Source: Liquidambar formosana
Lineage: Eukaryota > Streptophyta > Magnoliopsida > Saxifragales > Altingiaceae
DNA length: 64,000 bases
Direction of reading: 5' to 3'
Assembly: GCA_039720395.1 (NCBI GenBank)
Contig: CM077820.1
Coordinates: 49,399,425-49,463,424, forward strand
Shown: positions 10,331-21,600 of the stretch, in pieces
Position numbering within the stretch: the first letter of the stretch is position 1
Layout: each line of letters starts with the position of its first letter
Program-made: the position numbers and the translations under genes
Notes under the pieces: model-generated
Seen by the model: the letters and a program-made list of their open reading frames with translations, nothing else
What the model was told of the DNA's origin: nothing
Database searches by the model: none

Positions 10331-11147
10331 GATACCAGAAGCCAAGAAGATACCCGTGTTTCACAGTATTGGGTTTTTTTAGATATACTATAAATTTATT
10401 TGGGTTTTTTAGATAGACAAATTACTTTATGTATATATATATATGGGGTTTTTGGATATAATTATTTTTCTAAGGGATATTTTAGATATTTACCCTCAAA
10501 ATATTATTGGGAATGCTCTAGTTTAACTATTCAAGCTAGGATGATACTGTTGGGAAGTTAATATGAACGAGGATGAGATAAAGTTAGCCATGAGGGTAAT
10601 GTGAACAATTTGGCACAATCAAAATAAACAAAGTTTTGAAAGATCTATTAAAGAGTTATTGGCTGTGGTGTGAGTTGCTTTATTATTCTTTTTAGCCATT
10701 AATTCTATCATCTCTTTATCCAAAAATAAATGAATAAATAAATAATACGTTAACAATTTTTTATTTTTTGAGCCCTTAATATTAACAAATTAGAGAAAAA
10801 CATGAAAGTATTTGGTTTGTTTAGGAAAACATCAAAGATGAGATTATGTAGAATTAAATTGTTTAAATGATCAAACAATAAGTATGTAAGGGTAATCTAG
10901 GTATTTTTGAAAAAAATAAACATGGCATAAGCCAATTTGGATGGAATTATTAACTAGGTGATGAGCTCGAGGATGTGTCACTGTAGTATATTTTGTAAAG
11001 TAAGGGATGTCAAAGACTAGTAGAGGTGTATCTGTAATTATCATATACTAAGGGGGTGTAAATGTAATTTATCAAAAAAAAAAATGCATTACATTCAACC
11101 ATTGCCATTTCCTTTTTTAAAAGTTATTCTTTTTTTTTTTCTTTCTT

Positions 11148-11189
<42 letters not shown>

Positions 11190-12176
11190 TTTTCGGTGTC
11201 AGTTTTTGAAAGTTACTTTATTAAAACTAACGAATTAAAATTAACCCCAACTAAAAACTTGTGACTTGTCATCACTTTTTATTTGTTTTTGAGATCCTCA
11301 AAACTTGTGACAAGTTACTAGTTAGTGAATGGTAACTGGTAAGACCTTTTATACCCACGTGATGTTCTTGTTGTTACTGTTCAAATTTATTATATTAGTT
11401 TCCTGTTTATCAAAAAAAAAAAAAAAAACAAATGGTGAGAAGTTGTATTTTTAAAGTTTAGGGCTTTAGGGTACTAAAATAAAACTTACCCTAAACTTTA
11501 GTATTTTACTCAAAAAATAATGATAATAAAAATTTGAAATTATTGTATTTTTATGATTTTATCTTAAAAGCAGATCATGAAAGATATGCCATACCACCTA
11601 ACATCACTAAAAATGAGAGTGGCCTTGAGGAAGAGTGGAAAATATTGACTTAAGCAATAGACATAGACTTTTGGACCACTCAATCCGTCCCTCAAGGTTA
11701 TGTCATTAATTGCAATTATTCTACTTAGTACTTACACATTACCTACTAAACATTACCCACTAAACATAATCTACAATCTATTAACCACAAGAGCTTAACC
11801 AATATGTCCTTAAACTTAAAGCTCAAGAAATGGAAAGTTGTGGTTTCAACTTTCATTCCATCTCGGATATCTAGTGTATTATTTGATGCAGAATATTCAA
11901 TTAATGACCTCACTCATGTTCCAAGATATTAATTGGATAGAATGTCCCAATATATATACTTTTGGCCAAAAGATTTATAGCATAAAAAATTTAAAGGACC
12001 AAAAAGGGAAAATGTAACACCCTACTATCCATTAACATCTCCCTAATAAAGGATAAATAAAAGGAGCAAAAAAATAAAATAAAAAATAATGAGAAATAAA
12101 GAGCATGTCCACAAGGACCACAACAAAGATCTTCATGTAATTTCAATTTTGGCTTAATTCAACTAATCGAAAATTC
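10331..12176. other. Intergenic spacer
   Basis: AT-rich and without a recognisable gene. Contains a 37-base T-run at 11150-11186, a poly-A tract near 11413-11428, a hairpin with arms aaagtttaggg/ccctaaacttt at about 11453-11500, and a SINE-like segment at 11605-11700. Confidence 0.5.
11605..11700 (-). mobile_element. SINE-like repeat, family 2
   Basis: Shares ggccttgaggaagagtgg and ttttggaccactcaatccgt with the copies at 4425 and 53970. Boundaries are approximate. Confidence 0.45.
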
Positions 12177-12740
12177 TGTTCTGGTTAGAGGCGCGACAAA
12201 CAGGAAGGATGATAAAATGCTTGCCAAAAATAATTTTTAAACGATTTATATCCAGAAACTAGAGCCTTTTCAAATCCATGATAAACAAATGTCAATCGCA
12301 CCAGAAAAAGTTTTACCTCAATGTGGAAAACGGAGACCAATTCCCCTTGAAGCAGTGTGTCCATGCCAAAAAACAAGCGGAATGCTGAGGGTCAAGAACC
12401 TGCTATACGAACTGTGTCCGCAATGAAATTAGAAACATGTATTCCCAAAATCAAATGTAAAATTGACTTGCACCCACATGGAAGCTTAAGAAAAAGGCTG
12501 TACCTAAAAAGAAAAGAGAGTAGATCAGGGGAAAACAGCTGATCTCAGTAACAAAACAAACTGGAAACTACAATGCATTTTTATCATTAACCATTTAGAC
12601 ACTCGACTTTTGAGTTTGAAATTTTAGAAACCAAATTACACACTAACTACAAAATAGTTGAACAAGAACCAGTTCTCTTATTGATTTGTTAATGGATATA
12701 GATGGATACTTTCATTTTTCACATCATTGAGGAAAACAAA
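12177..12740 (-). pseudogene. Relic block P2 (3' part)
   Basis: Second copy of the P segment (aggcgcgacaaacaggaagg, agttttacctcaa, gtgtccgcaatgaaatta). Followed on its 5' side by the RS exon relic at 12760. Confidence 0.5.
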
Positions 12741-12759
12741 TATATATATATATATATTT

Positions 12760-12888
12760 CCCTGTCTCTGTTTGATGATTTGCATTGTGGGCTCTCACTT
12801 CCACTCCTGCTGGGGTGCCACTTTCTTGAGGATTCACGTGAATCATCCCGTCTTTCCCTCCTCTCTAAAGATGATCTCCCTGCAATTT
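12760..12888 (-). pseudogene. RS-domain exon relic
   Basis: Minus strand: TTGCAG acceptor at about 12889-12894 followed by a frame reading RSSLERRERRDDSRESSR and then SRSGSESPQCKSSNRDR before it runs into a TA microsatellite. This is an arginine/serine repeat typical of splicing-factor RS domains. A homologous, longer and more decayed copy is at 33400-33650 where RD/RE repeats (MDRENDMDRDQERHYDRDRD) can be read. The microsatellite has replaced the 3' half here. Confidence 0.55.
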
Positions 12889-13300
12889 TAAGGAGTTTGA
12901 CATATAATTAAATAATAATGCCAACAATAAATCAGTATTATACGATAAGGGCAATCTTTTTAGTTAGGCACCCAAAGAATATTTGCACAATGCTGAATTT
13001 TGCAACATTGGGTGAAATGTTAAAGCAGGATACCTTGAAGAACACAATGCAAAGCTGCGAGAAGGTTGAGAATTGTTGGAATTAAAATCTTATATCCTTT
13101 TACTCATACTAAATTAAGAAAACCTGAGCTGCACATTTGGATCGGTAGCAACATAAAATGCAATAGTTTTGCAATTCTATTTTCAAGGAAATGACATAAC
13201 AAAAGTTCATTTAAGTACCCCGCTAGAGAATGTGATACCAAATTAATGCATAAAAGGTTCACCATTTACCTTGGCTGCTTCTGGTTATTGAACCATGAGT
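12889..13300 (-). pseudogene. Possible upstream exons of the RS gene relic
   Basis: Minus-strand CAGCCAAG|GTAAATGG at about 13268-13275 looks like a donor, preceded by a frame fragment with MIDSWFNNQKQP. TTCTTCAAG|GTATCC at about 13030 resembles another donor and recurs in copy P4 (33750). Frame joining to the RS exon is not clean, which fits decay. Confidence 0.35.
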
Positions 13301-13469
13301 CTATCATACGAACACACAGCAGGCCTGCTGTGATTGAAAACTGTTGATAATTCCCGCCAGAAAGAGGGTCATTAGAATTCCACTATAGCTTCCATTGTTG
13401 AGACTCCTTTGGCCAACTGATAAGTGTCGGGCTTGAATTGCACATCCTCTGTAGCACAGTGTAAGTCGA

Positions 13470-13840
13470 CACCAATGTTTTTTGAAATGACGCCGTTTTC
13501 TATACAACCCATAAAACAAAAATGCACTATTTCCCAACACCTTCGCTCTTTTTCCCTCTTTCAATGGGTCATGGAAAAATGAAAAATACGATTGAAAGCG
13601 CATGTATAGAACACGCTTTAAATTAAATGAAGCACATTTACAAAATTCGCTTTTCATAGCGACTGTTCTCTACAGCTGTTTCAATTTTGCACTTATAAAA
13701 CACGCTTTCACTATACATGAAGCGTAATTTAAGAAATTACGCTTTTATGTATACTGAACGCGTTTTTCTCAAGTGCGCTTTTTATTTCGGAAAGCGTTTT
13801 TGTTAATAGCGCTTTCCAGACTAGAAAAATTTCCAAAAAC
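13470..13840. repeat. AAGCG/CGCTT-rich segment
   Basis: Within about 350 bp the hexamers gaaagcg, aagcgc, cacgctt and tacgctt occur about twelve times on both strands, including a near-perfect hairpin gaagcgtaattt aag aaattacgcttt (about 13720-13745). Clustered short motifs in both orientations resemble the subterminal region of a DNA transposon. No terminus or target duplication was located. Confidence 0.4.
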
Positions 13841-14779
13841 TTGAAAGATTGTGGTTCAAGGGAATTTGCACTCATCACTCACAGTCTCACCCTTCTCTCT
13901 CTCTCTCTCAGCTTTCTACACCATCGATGCCGGCATAAACCCCTCTCACCACCGCCATAGTCACTCGCTGCCACCGACGATCGTTCTCTCTCGCTATCAT
14001 TCTCTTCGCTACCAACTTAACAAAAGTTTTAAACCACTGATATTCTGAAGAGGGCACTTTCAAGAGATCTCTGCCTAAGTTGGCTCATACAAGCTTAATC
14101 ATATGTTCGAATTTTTGCCTCCTAATCATAACTGCCTGTCCAAAAGAATGTGTTAACACTGACCAAGCAATTGACAATGGCTCCCGTCGCTCCTCTTCCT
14201 TTTCTTACATTTCCGATCGCCACATTCATGTGAAATTTTTCTTTGTTTATGTATTGTATTGCCCTCCAAGTGTAAAAGAGGTTCTCAACCCCCAAAAAGT
14301 ACCCCCTTCATATTCTTTAATTCCAAAGGAATTGTGTGAATCTCTGTTTCTAATACGCACTGATTTCTTGTCTCTTTGATGTATTATATCGCGTGAAATA
14401 TCCCAAGAAGCGGAGGAACTTGCTGGAGAAGGACTGGAAGTGGCAATGGCAGATGCTCAAAATGAATAGTATATACATGAACTTAAGTGGTTTAAATTTG
14501 CATTGGGTGCTACTCTTTGAAATTTTCCTTTTGGGAATTTTTTGAAGAGCAATGCTAAATATAGTTTATGAATTTCGTACCCAGATGAAGACTCAATCAA
14601 AAAGCAAGATTTGGTTAGTATCACTTGGTACGTGTTTGATGCAAACTTGTTAGAAAAACCCCAGGCCAGCAACATCACGATTCACGAGATTTCCCCTCAC
14701 GCAGGCAACCTCTCTTCGGGATTCCTTGCGACCTTGGATTGAAGGAGGGAATATGATGGGGGTCAGTGCACGGATTTTC
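13841..14779. other. Spacer with unrecognised short frames
   Basis: Contains a CT-rich start region (13880-13915), a plus-strand frame 14080-14379, and a stretch near 14390-14465 that reads RVKYPKKRRNLLEKDWKWQ in one frame. This might be a degraded exon, but no family was recognised. Confidence 0.3.
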
Positions 14780-14944
14780 CTCTCCTTTGTTACATTTGAA
14801 GCAAGACAGCGCAGCGCGTAAGTTGTTTAGTAAGGTTTAGCTGACCCTATGTAATGGATTCATAAAAAAGCCTTTGAGTCCAATTAGCATCCATGTATTC
14901 TCCATGAGCTGTGCTATTGACATGTGGACCGGGTCATCTAACAT

Positions 14945-15140
14945 TTTAAAAATATATATTATAAGTGAACATGTACTAAACGACATAACTTATATCAACA
15001 CCCGTATTGAAAGTTGTACTTCATGCATTAGTGGGTTATAAAGTACATTGGACCAATACATGAGGTACAATCCATAAGAAATGGTTTTGATATAATTTAT
15101 ATAAACACGTGCTGACATGATCGAGATATATTTTCTACTA
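14945..15140. mobile_element. Palindromic TA-site MITE, diverged copy
   Basis: Related to the MITEs at 19127 and 43257 by cataacttatatcaacacc, gttgtact(t)(c/t)atgcattagt and acacgtgctga. Interrupts block P3 relative to P4. Ends are degraded. Confidence 0.55.
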
Positions 15141-15539
15141 TATGAATTCAATTTTTTATTTCATTTGGGAAAAATTGTGTACCTAGTAATTAAGAATTGA
15201 ATCTGAGAAGTTGTTTATTATGAGTTAGAGGCTTTAATCATTCTGCCATGGATGCCTTGTCTATTAAGAATACAAATAAGTGTGCAAAAAAACAAACAAA
15301 AAACCACTCCTATGCTAGCTTCATGCCAGATTGGATTTGCTAGTTTTAACTAGAAAAATTGGTGTTACAACAAGTATTGTGGCAGAAACGCACAACTGTG
15401 AGGTCTTCCACCGATTTTTACTCTAGCTCTATCCATGGGTATATCCAACATGTGATTATTCACATTAATACGCACAACTGTAATTTCAGTAAATCCAGTC
15501 TCTTAAGGCAAATGCTGTGATCGAGGTTTTTTTTATTGG

Positions 15540-16060
15540 ACCATAAGTGGTTGGGTCATGGGGCCTTTCTGAGGGCAGAGGGACGTAGGCCCATAGTCCA
15601 AACAGCCATCATGATTTCTATCAGGACACTCATCCTCTTAGAAAAACGAGAACCTTTTTAAGTCCATCAAAAAACAAGTTTCAATCGCACAAGAAAAATG
15701 TTCTACCTCAAAAGTGGAAAATGCAAATCAATTCCCCCTTCAAGTGGTGTGTCAACGCAAGAAGATAAGTGGAATGCTCAATAATCGATCGGCACCTGAT
15801 ATACAAATCGTGTCCCCAATGAAATTGGACACATGTATCCCAGAATCAAATGTCATATTGACTTCACCTTAAAGGGAAGGCGGTACCCAATAAGACCATA
15901 AAGGAAAAACAGCTGGAAATTGAGAAACCAAATTACATACTACCTACAATGTACTTGAACAAAAATCAGTTCTCTTACCGATTGTTGATGGATATAGATG
16001 GATATTTTCATATTTCACATCATTGAGGAAAAAGGAAAAAAACTCTCCCATGGTAGATGC
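15540..16060 (-). pseudogene. Relic block P3
   Basis: Third copy of the P segment (tcttagaaaaacgagaacc, ttctacctcaaaagtgg, gtgtccccaatgaaattgga, tgatggatatagatgg). No conserved frame; located directly 3' of the dead LRR exon at 16230, as P4 is beside the LRR exon at 34090. Confidence 0.5.
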
Positions 16061-16229
16061 TCTAAAAGTTAAAACCATCTTAAGCCCTTGTTTCTCTTCA
16101 TCATCGTTCCAACCACCACCAATTTTGGAAGAGCAGCTCCAAAGATAACAAACCCACAGATTTCCACTTCATTCTGGTGGAGGAATTCTGCTTTACTAGC
16201 TGCAGGCCACAATTTGAAGAATCATATTG

Positions 16230-16740
16230 CCACAATTTGAATAGGTGTTGTATGGTGGTATTAAGGTCGCGTCACCCTTCCATACCCATTCGTCCTCCTG
16301 TACTTGCACTTTCTCCAATTTTGGTGTGTTCAAATTTCTGTTAGAGAAAGTCTCCAATTTAGAGCATTCTTCCACTAACACTTGTTCCAAGGATGGGAAT
16401 GAAAAGGTATTACTCCTTGTGCAGAAGTTTGTGAGGTTTGGTAAACTTCTCAATTCCAGAGAAGCTTAATTGACTAAAAGTGGTCTCATGATCGGCTAGC
16501 CTCTCGTTCCTCGCTTGTAACTATTTCTTTCATCTTCTCGCAACCATCTACAGTTATGCTTTTAATTTGCACTAGTCTTTTTGCTATTGCGAATGGTAAC
16601 GGGTGTGTTAAATTTTGACATGAACAAACTATTAGAGTTGTTAGTTTGCAAAATGACTCTATATGAAGTTGGCCTTGCCAAATCTTTTTTATACTGTAGA
16701 GGTCCTTCAATTCCAATTCCTCCAAGTCACGGAATTTAAC
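16230..16740 (-). pseudogene. NLR LRR exon relic (module D1)
   Basis: Acceptor TGCCAG just above 16740, then VKFRDLEELELKDLYSIKK, CKLTTLIVCSCQNLTHPLPF and a shifted continuation LPNLTNFCTRSNTF. Homologous to intact exon D3 (38526) and to D2 (34090). A frameshift falls near 16490 (between EREA and the DHET region of the paralogue) and another before 16453. The 3' donor region is degraded. LRR repeats of this RPS2/At4g27190 class recognise or scaffold pathogen effectors. This copy is dead and is not joined to any NBS in the window. Confidence 0.8.
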
Positions 16741-17589
16741 CTGGCAACCATTGAAACAAAAGAAGTGTGTAGCTTTGGTTCTTTTAAACAATTTAAGAAA
16801 TACACAAACAAGATAGTTGTACAAGCATATGACAAAGTAGAACATTTTAATACAGAGCAGTATAGAAAAATACTGTGGGCAGTCTTGTCCAAATCATATA
16901 AAAGTTTCACTAAAATCCTTGGACAAGATAGGTTGTGGCGTTTAAATCAGTATCATAAACTGAAGTGAAAACTACTGTCAAGTTCAACTAAAGCTTGTTT
17001 TGAAAGTTTTTACTTATCACTAAAAGGAATGTCCAAATTATTATTAAAATCATTCAAATGAGTTCAACCAATTAAATCAACTATTGTTAATTTACCAATT
17101 TGTAAGGTCTAGTTACATCAAATTTTTTAAGCAAAAAAATTTCAAAACTAGCTATTAAAAGAACTAAAATATATGTTGCGGACAACAGTCAACGGCCACC
17201 CTAATAGTATTGCACAAAGTAGTGAGGGTTAAAAATATGGCCATAATATGTAATGGGCTAAAACCTTAAGAATTTATTATAGATGGGACCAAGGTCCATG
17301 AAATTTAAATTTCAACCACAATAAATGAGAATTTGAGAGAGTTATGGCTTGCGATTAAAAAATTCAAAATGGATTTGGAAATAACATAATTAACTAAAGG
17401 GTGGTTTTCGAGATGTGTATATATTTCGACCACAATAAATGAGAATTTAAGAGAGTTATCTCACATTACCTTCATATCTTTTTGTAACCAAAATATACGA
17501 AAAATCAACTCGGATCAATAAGTTTAGCATTAGTTTTAGTCATAAATTCATCAAGTGTGAATGCCTTTTGTGGTCTAAGTCTAACGTAC

Positions 17590-17637
17590 CTTGTTATTAA
17601 TGAAGAGGGCTGCGCCGGGAACGTCAATGTTGCATTA
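17590..17637 (-). pseudogene. 3' scrap of an NLR LRR exon (module E')
   Basis: About 48 bp encoding NIDVPGAALFINNK followed by the donor GTACGT, nearly identical to the end of exon E at 36727 (LDIPSAPLFINNK). The rest of the exon is missing. It preserves the E-then-D exon order of gene B. Confidence 0.75.
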
Positions 17638-17640
17638 CTC

Positions 17641-18243
17641 TTTATTCCAAATCAGTAGTCTTATGTTTTGCTCCTCTAATAGTGGTCTTATGTATTGTTA
17701 CTCTTTATTTTACTACTTATAAAAGTCTCTATTTTAGAAAAACTTTTAATTAACAATACATTTTTATCCTTAATTGTTAAATTTACCGTGTATATTGGTA
17801 CCTTACGTTCTTAGAAAACTACAAGTCTACAACGCTTCTTTCTTCTTTGATACAAAGACATGTTTACATATAACATCTTCATCCTAAAAAGTAAAAAAAA
17901 AATAAAAACTTGTTAGCACCCTTATTTAGAAATCTAACAGTAACCTAACAAATGTCCTCAAATCATGAGACCTTGGAATTGGGCTTGTACATGTGTAATT
18001 CAAAGTGCGTAATGTTATTATACACCATAAAATATCAACGTTAGTCGCGTCTTAAAAAATTCAGAACTTTTTTTTATTTTTATATTAAAATCCATGCCAA
18101 CGCTATCATAAAATTAGAAGCTTATTGTATTAGTATCATAAAATTAGAGTACTTAATATCAAAATTAAAATACTTAATTGTATTAGTATCAAACCCTTCC
18201 TCTTCTACTCTAACCTTTCTTCTTCTACTCTTTTTTACCCTTA
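17641..18243. other. Spacer
   Basis: AT-rich, no gene recognised. Confidence 0.4.
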
Positions 18244-18477
18244 GGCCATGTTTGTTTGGTTGGAATGGAATAGATGGAATGGAATCTCATTCCAATTCAT
18301 TCCAAACAACATGTTTGGATGAGGTAATTATATCGGAATGGAATCAAATAGTAATAGTGAATTATAATGATATTCATTCTGCAATGTTTATTTCAATCTC
18401 ATTTCATTCCAGACTATTTTGAGCATGGAATCGGATTCCATTCCCACCCATTCCATTCCAACCAAACAAACATGGCC
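18244..18477. mobile_element. Tourist/PIF-Harbinger-like MITE
   Basis: 234 bp with terminal inverted repeats GGCCATGTTTGTTTGGTTGG / CCAACCAAACAAACATGGCC, flanked by the 3-bp duplication TTA (18241-18243, 18478-18480). The interior is made of ggaatggaat and its complement. Complete and well preserved. Confidence 0.92.
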
Positions 18478-18480
18478 TTA

Positions 18481-19126
18481 TATCTATTAAAATGTCCAAC
18501 GTGCCTCTATCTATGGGCTCTCTCCCCCTTTCCCTCTCTCACCCTCTAAGATTATATATGAAAAGATGCTTGGTAAACACACACATGCATTCTTTTGATA
18601 GTGTGATAATCAATGGAAATTTCCAGCGTTGCAATCTGGTTTGCATGAGGCATTAAATTTCCAGCATCTAAATGATTTACTATTTGTTTTGAAAGAAGAA
18701 TACCCTAAATTAAAGAATATGATTAAGTGAAGAACGTGTTTACATGCTTTTAATCATTCAAATATATGATTTTTCTTCCCTTAAACATTCCATCTGTGGG
18801 TCCACTCATTCATCAATTTCGCTGTCCATTTATTTTTTTCTCATTTTAAAATAGAATGGATTTACATTGGTTACTTCTTTAATATTTAATTATTTTAATT
18901 TCCAATTTTTACTTTAATATTGGTCTTATGTTGATCCAATTTGGTTACTTATTGGTGTCACTTCATTATTTTTTTTATGCTGAATCTTATGTTTAATATA
19001 TTTACATAGAGGGATGATCATCAATGGACGGCCATGATCATCAATCTTATGCTTTAATCCATATATGTTAACAAAAGACATATGCACCTACATTATACAA
19101 TGGAGATATATATATATATATATATA
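18481..19126. other. Spacer ending in a TA run
   Basis: AT-rich, no gene recognised. A TA microsatellite begins near 19105 and is the insertion target of the next MITE. Confidence 0.4.
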
Positions 19127-19300
19127 GGATGATGATCAGGTAAGCACGTGTTGATATATCTTATATCAAAACTTGCATTGGGAGTTGTACTTTGTGCATT
19201 AGTGAGATGTGAGGGGAATTGAATCAATACAAGAGGTACAACCCCCAATGCATAGTGCTAATGTAACTTACATCAGCACGTACTGATGGGATCACCTCTG
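19127..19300. mobile_element. Palindromic MITE inserted in a TA microsatellite
   Basis: 174 bp, ends ggatgatgatcagg and gggatcacctctg, with long imperfect inverted arms (gcacgtgttgatat...tcagcacgtactgat; gcattgggagttgtac against gtacaacccccaatgc). TA repeats flank both sides. A same-length copy lies at 43257-43430, also inside TA repeats. Confidence 0.8.
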
Positions 19301-19310
19301 TATATATATA

Positions 19311-20690
19311 ACGAAAAGAAACAGAGGAAGGAAAAAGGGCAAAAACAGAGGACTGTGTGAGTAAGTTAAAAAAATGGTTAGCAACCATTCGGATTCAGTT
19401 GGAGACTTGGTGTCTTTAACGTGTACTTTTCGTAAAGGCTGCAACCTATTTTGAAAGGGTGTCTTTTTAGCTGCTGTCAATTTAGCAGAATTGCAAATCT
19501 CACCAAAAGTGGAGGGATGTGGCTAGAATTCATTTCATTAAAAGCCTCTTTTGATAGCCTTCCAATATATATAACCCTTTTAATCTAAGTCATATGTTAA
19601 GAACGTCCTTTGCCCTCTCCTCTCTAGCTTGCACAATGCCTCCCTTCTCTTGGGTCGTCCATGGCAAAATTAAAGGAAGCTATATTTGTTAAGTTTCCAA
19701 CTTATAAGCCTAAACTTTTAAGTAGAGGTCTAAATAGGTATATGAAGACATATTTAACTCGATATTTAATCAATGTGGGATGTGGTATATTTCTAACACT
19801 CCCCCTCATGTGTAAGCTTAACATAGGCCTGTCACGTGGGCAACAAATACGGGTTCAATAGGCCCAAGAACGACATACTCTGATACTATGTTAAGTTTCC
19901 AACTTACAAGCTTAAGCTTTTAAGTGGAAGTCCAAATAGGTATATGAAGACATATTTAGCTCGATATTTAATCGATGTGGGATGTGGTATATTTCTAACA
20001 ATATTCATGGCAATCTCACTGGAATAATTTATATTGATTTTTTTTTCTTTTTTCTTGTAACAACATATATATTAATTATTATCAAGAGTTATATCAAACA
20101 GGGTACTGTAAGAAACTCACATTATCGAATTCATTTTCAGCATCATTCCAAACACTAGAATTGATTAGAATTGATTTAGAATTCTAATTTGCCTGTTTTA
20201 TTCCAAACAGGTTAATTAGAATTCTAAATCAATTCAATTCAATTCAATTCTATTTAGAATTGATTCCAAAGGTTACTCGCTCTAATTCTACTGTCCCGAT
20301 GATATAGCTATCCGACGTCACTGGTCAAATTAAATTTACTTTCCTTTGATTACATATCTCTCATTCAATTTGGTGCCACACTTTTGGATGAATGTGAGGA
20401 CTGGATTTTGTAGCATTGTGACCTACCATATTATTATTGGTTTGGATAATCTTCTAACTGCTACTTGACTTCAACTTTGGTTTAAAGTAATTGCAATTTG
20501 ATTCTTATCATTCTTAATAAATAAAACCACATTCGAACAAATATTCAATTGCAGCTTGAGAAAATCAAATGAAAACGACTTCCATAAGAAACCGAAATTT
20601 AAAGAACAGCAATATTGTCAGAAGGGAAGATGTTGTACCTTGGCCTGACTGCCTTGTAATTCTCCAAGGATTATGATGAGAAGAAAAGAA
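19311..20690. repeat. Dispersed duplicated segment C2
   Basis: Second copy of C1 (9353-10330), enlarged by the TRIM insertion at 19687-20000 and small indels. Confidence 0.8.
19687..20000 (-). mobile_element. TRIM (miniature LTR retrotransposon), complete
   Basis: Two 112-bp direct LTRs (19687-19798 and 19889-20000; 8 differences, all transitions, about 93% identity), each with TG...CA ends (TGTTA...TAACA). Read on the minus strand, a primer-binding site TAGTATCAGAG (19888-19878), one mismatch from the initiator-tRNA-Met type TGGTATCAGAG, follows the 5' LTR, and a purine tract GAGGGGGAG precedes the 3' LTR. Flanked by the 5-bp duplication atatt (19682-19686, 20001-20005). The empty site survives in C1 at about 9660-9675. 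Only 90 bp internal, no coding, so it depends on another element for movement. Confidence 0.95.
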
Positions 20691-21420
20691 AAGGATTATA
20701 ATTCTCCAGGGGCTCTATTGACACCCTATTTATAGATTTCTCAAGTGCTGTTTGTGCCAAGAATAATATCACCAACCGTGTTTTTTTTTTTTTTTTTTGC
20801 CTTTTCCTGGGGAACTTAACTTGATGTAAATTTAGCTTGATTTTCGTAACGTAACTTGATGTAAATTTAGCTTGATTTTTGTAACATAACTTTAAATTTT
20901 TTTTTTAAAAAAAAAAAATTCTATTCAAAAGTCTCGATAAGAAAATTTTAAAGCTTGAAATTTAAATTGTTTTAAAATAGTTATTGAGGTATTTTGGTCA
21001 ATTCAAATAGCGAGAGAGTTTAGTTTAGGTAGCGTAATTTTAAATTGTCCGCATTATTAATGACACGTCTCTGGACTAACTATTCTCTCTTACCAAGTTC
21101 GACCTATATAGCAGCACCCAAGATAAGCAAATTATTATATCGCAACCAACCAAATATATATTGTGCTAGGATTTTGTTCTCTCAAAAACTAAACAGAAAC
21201 AGGGGAAAACCTGATGGAACTCATAGCAAATAAATAAAGCGCTAACAAGAGAAAAGCTCAATGCTACTCACAACTCATAAATAAAGCACCGATTGCAATT
21301 CACTCGATAGATAAAATTTCATTTAACAAAAAGAATACCATACAATGCATTACCTTTATATGGATATATATTTGGTTTATAAAATAGAGTCGGTTAAAAA
21401 ATGAATTTGAAATTTTAAAT
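20691..21420. other. Spacer
   Basis: AT-rich, no gene recognised. Includes a short direct repeat (aacttgatgtaaatttagct, twice near 20818-20880) and a 17-base T-run. Confidence 0.4.
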
Positions 21421-21600
21421 TCTAAAGGTAACTCAGTTGGTAAGAGATCCTGTTTCAGGAAAGAAGTCTTAAGTTCGACTCTTACTATTCCTATAGGGCT
21501 ATCGAAACAAGGTTTTCATAATTCTCATGAACCTTAATTGTGAGGTCTTACATGGATCAGGTTTCATCATTAAAAAAAAGAAAAGAAAAGAAAAAAAAAT
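21421..21600 (+). mobile_element. tRNA-derived SINE
   Basis: Box A-like AACTCAGTTGGTAAGAGA (21429-21446) and box B-like AGTTCGACTC (21472-21481) at tRNA spacing, then a non-tRNA body and an A-rich tail (21573-21600). It does not fold into a complete tRNA and is therefore not called as a tRNA gene. Confidence 0.75.

Larger units (their letters stand above)
14780..17640. repeat. Segmental block Q1 (P relic + LRR exon + exon scrap)
   Basis: Collinear with 32640-36760 (Q2): gaagc(aa/t)agacagcgc, the P segment, the LRR exon relic, shared intron phrases (tgtaatgggctaaaacctcaag-like, cttcgagatgtgtatatat), and the end of the upstream LRR exon. Q1 is shorter because part of its upstream LRR exon and intron are missing. 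Confidence 0.75.

Noticed and set aside
21421..21490. Possible tRNA gene
   Set aside because: Only the two internal promoter boxes are tRNA-like; no acceptor or anticodon stems, and an A-rich tail follows, which fits a SINE.
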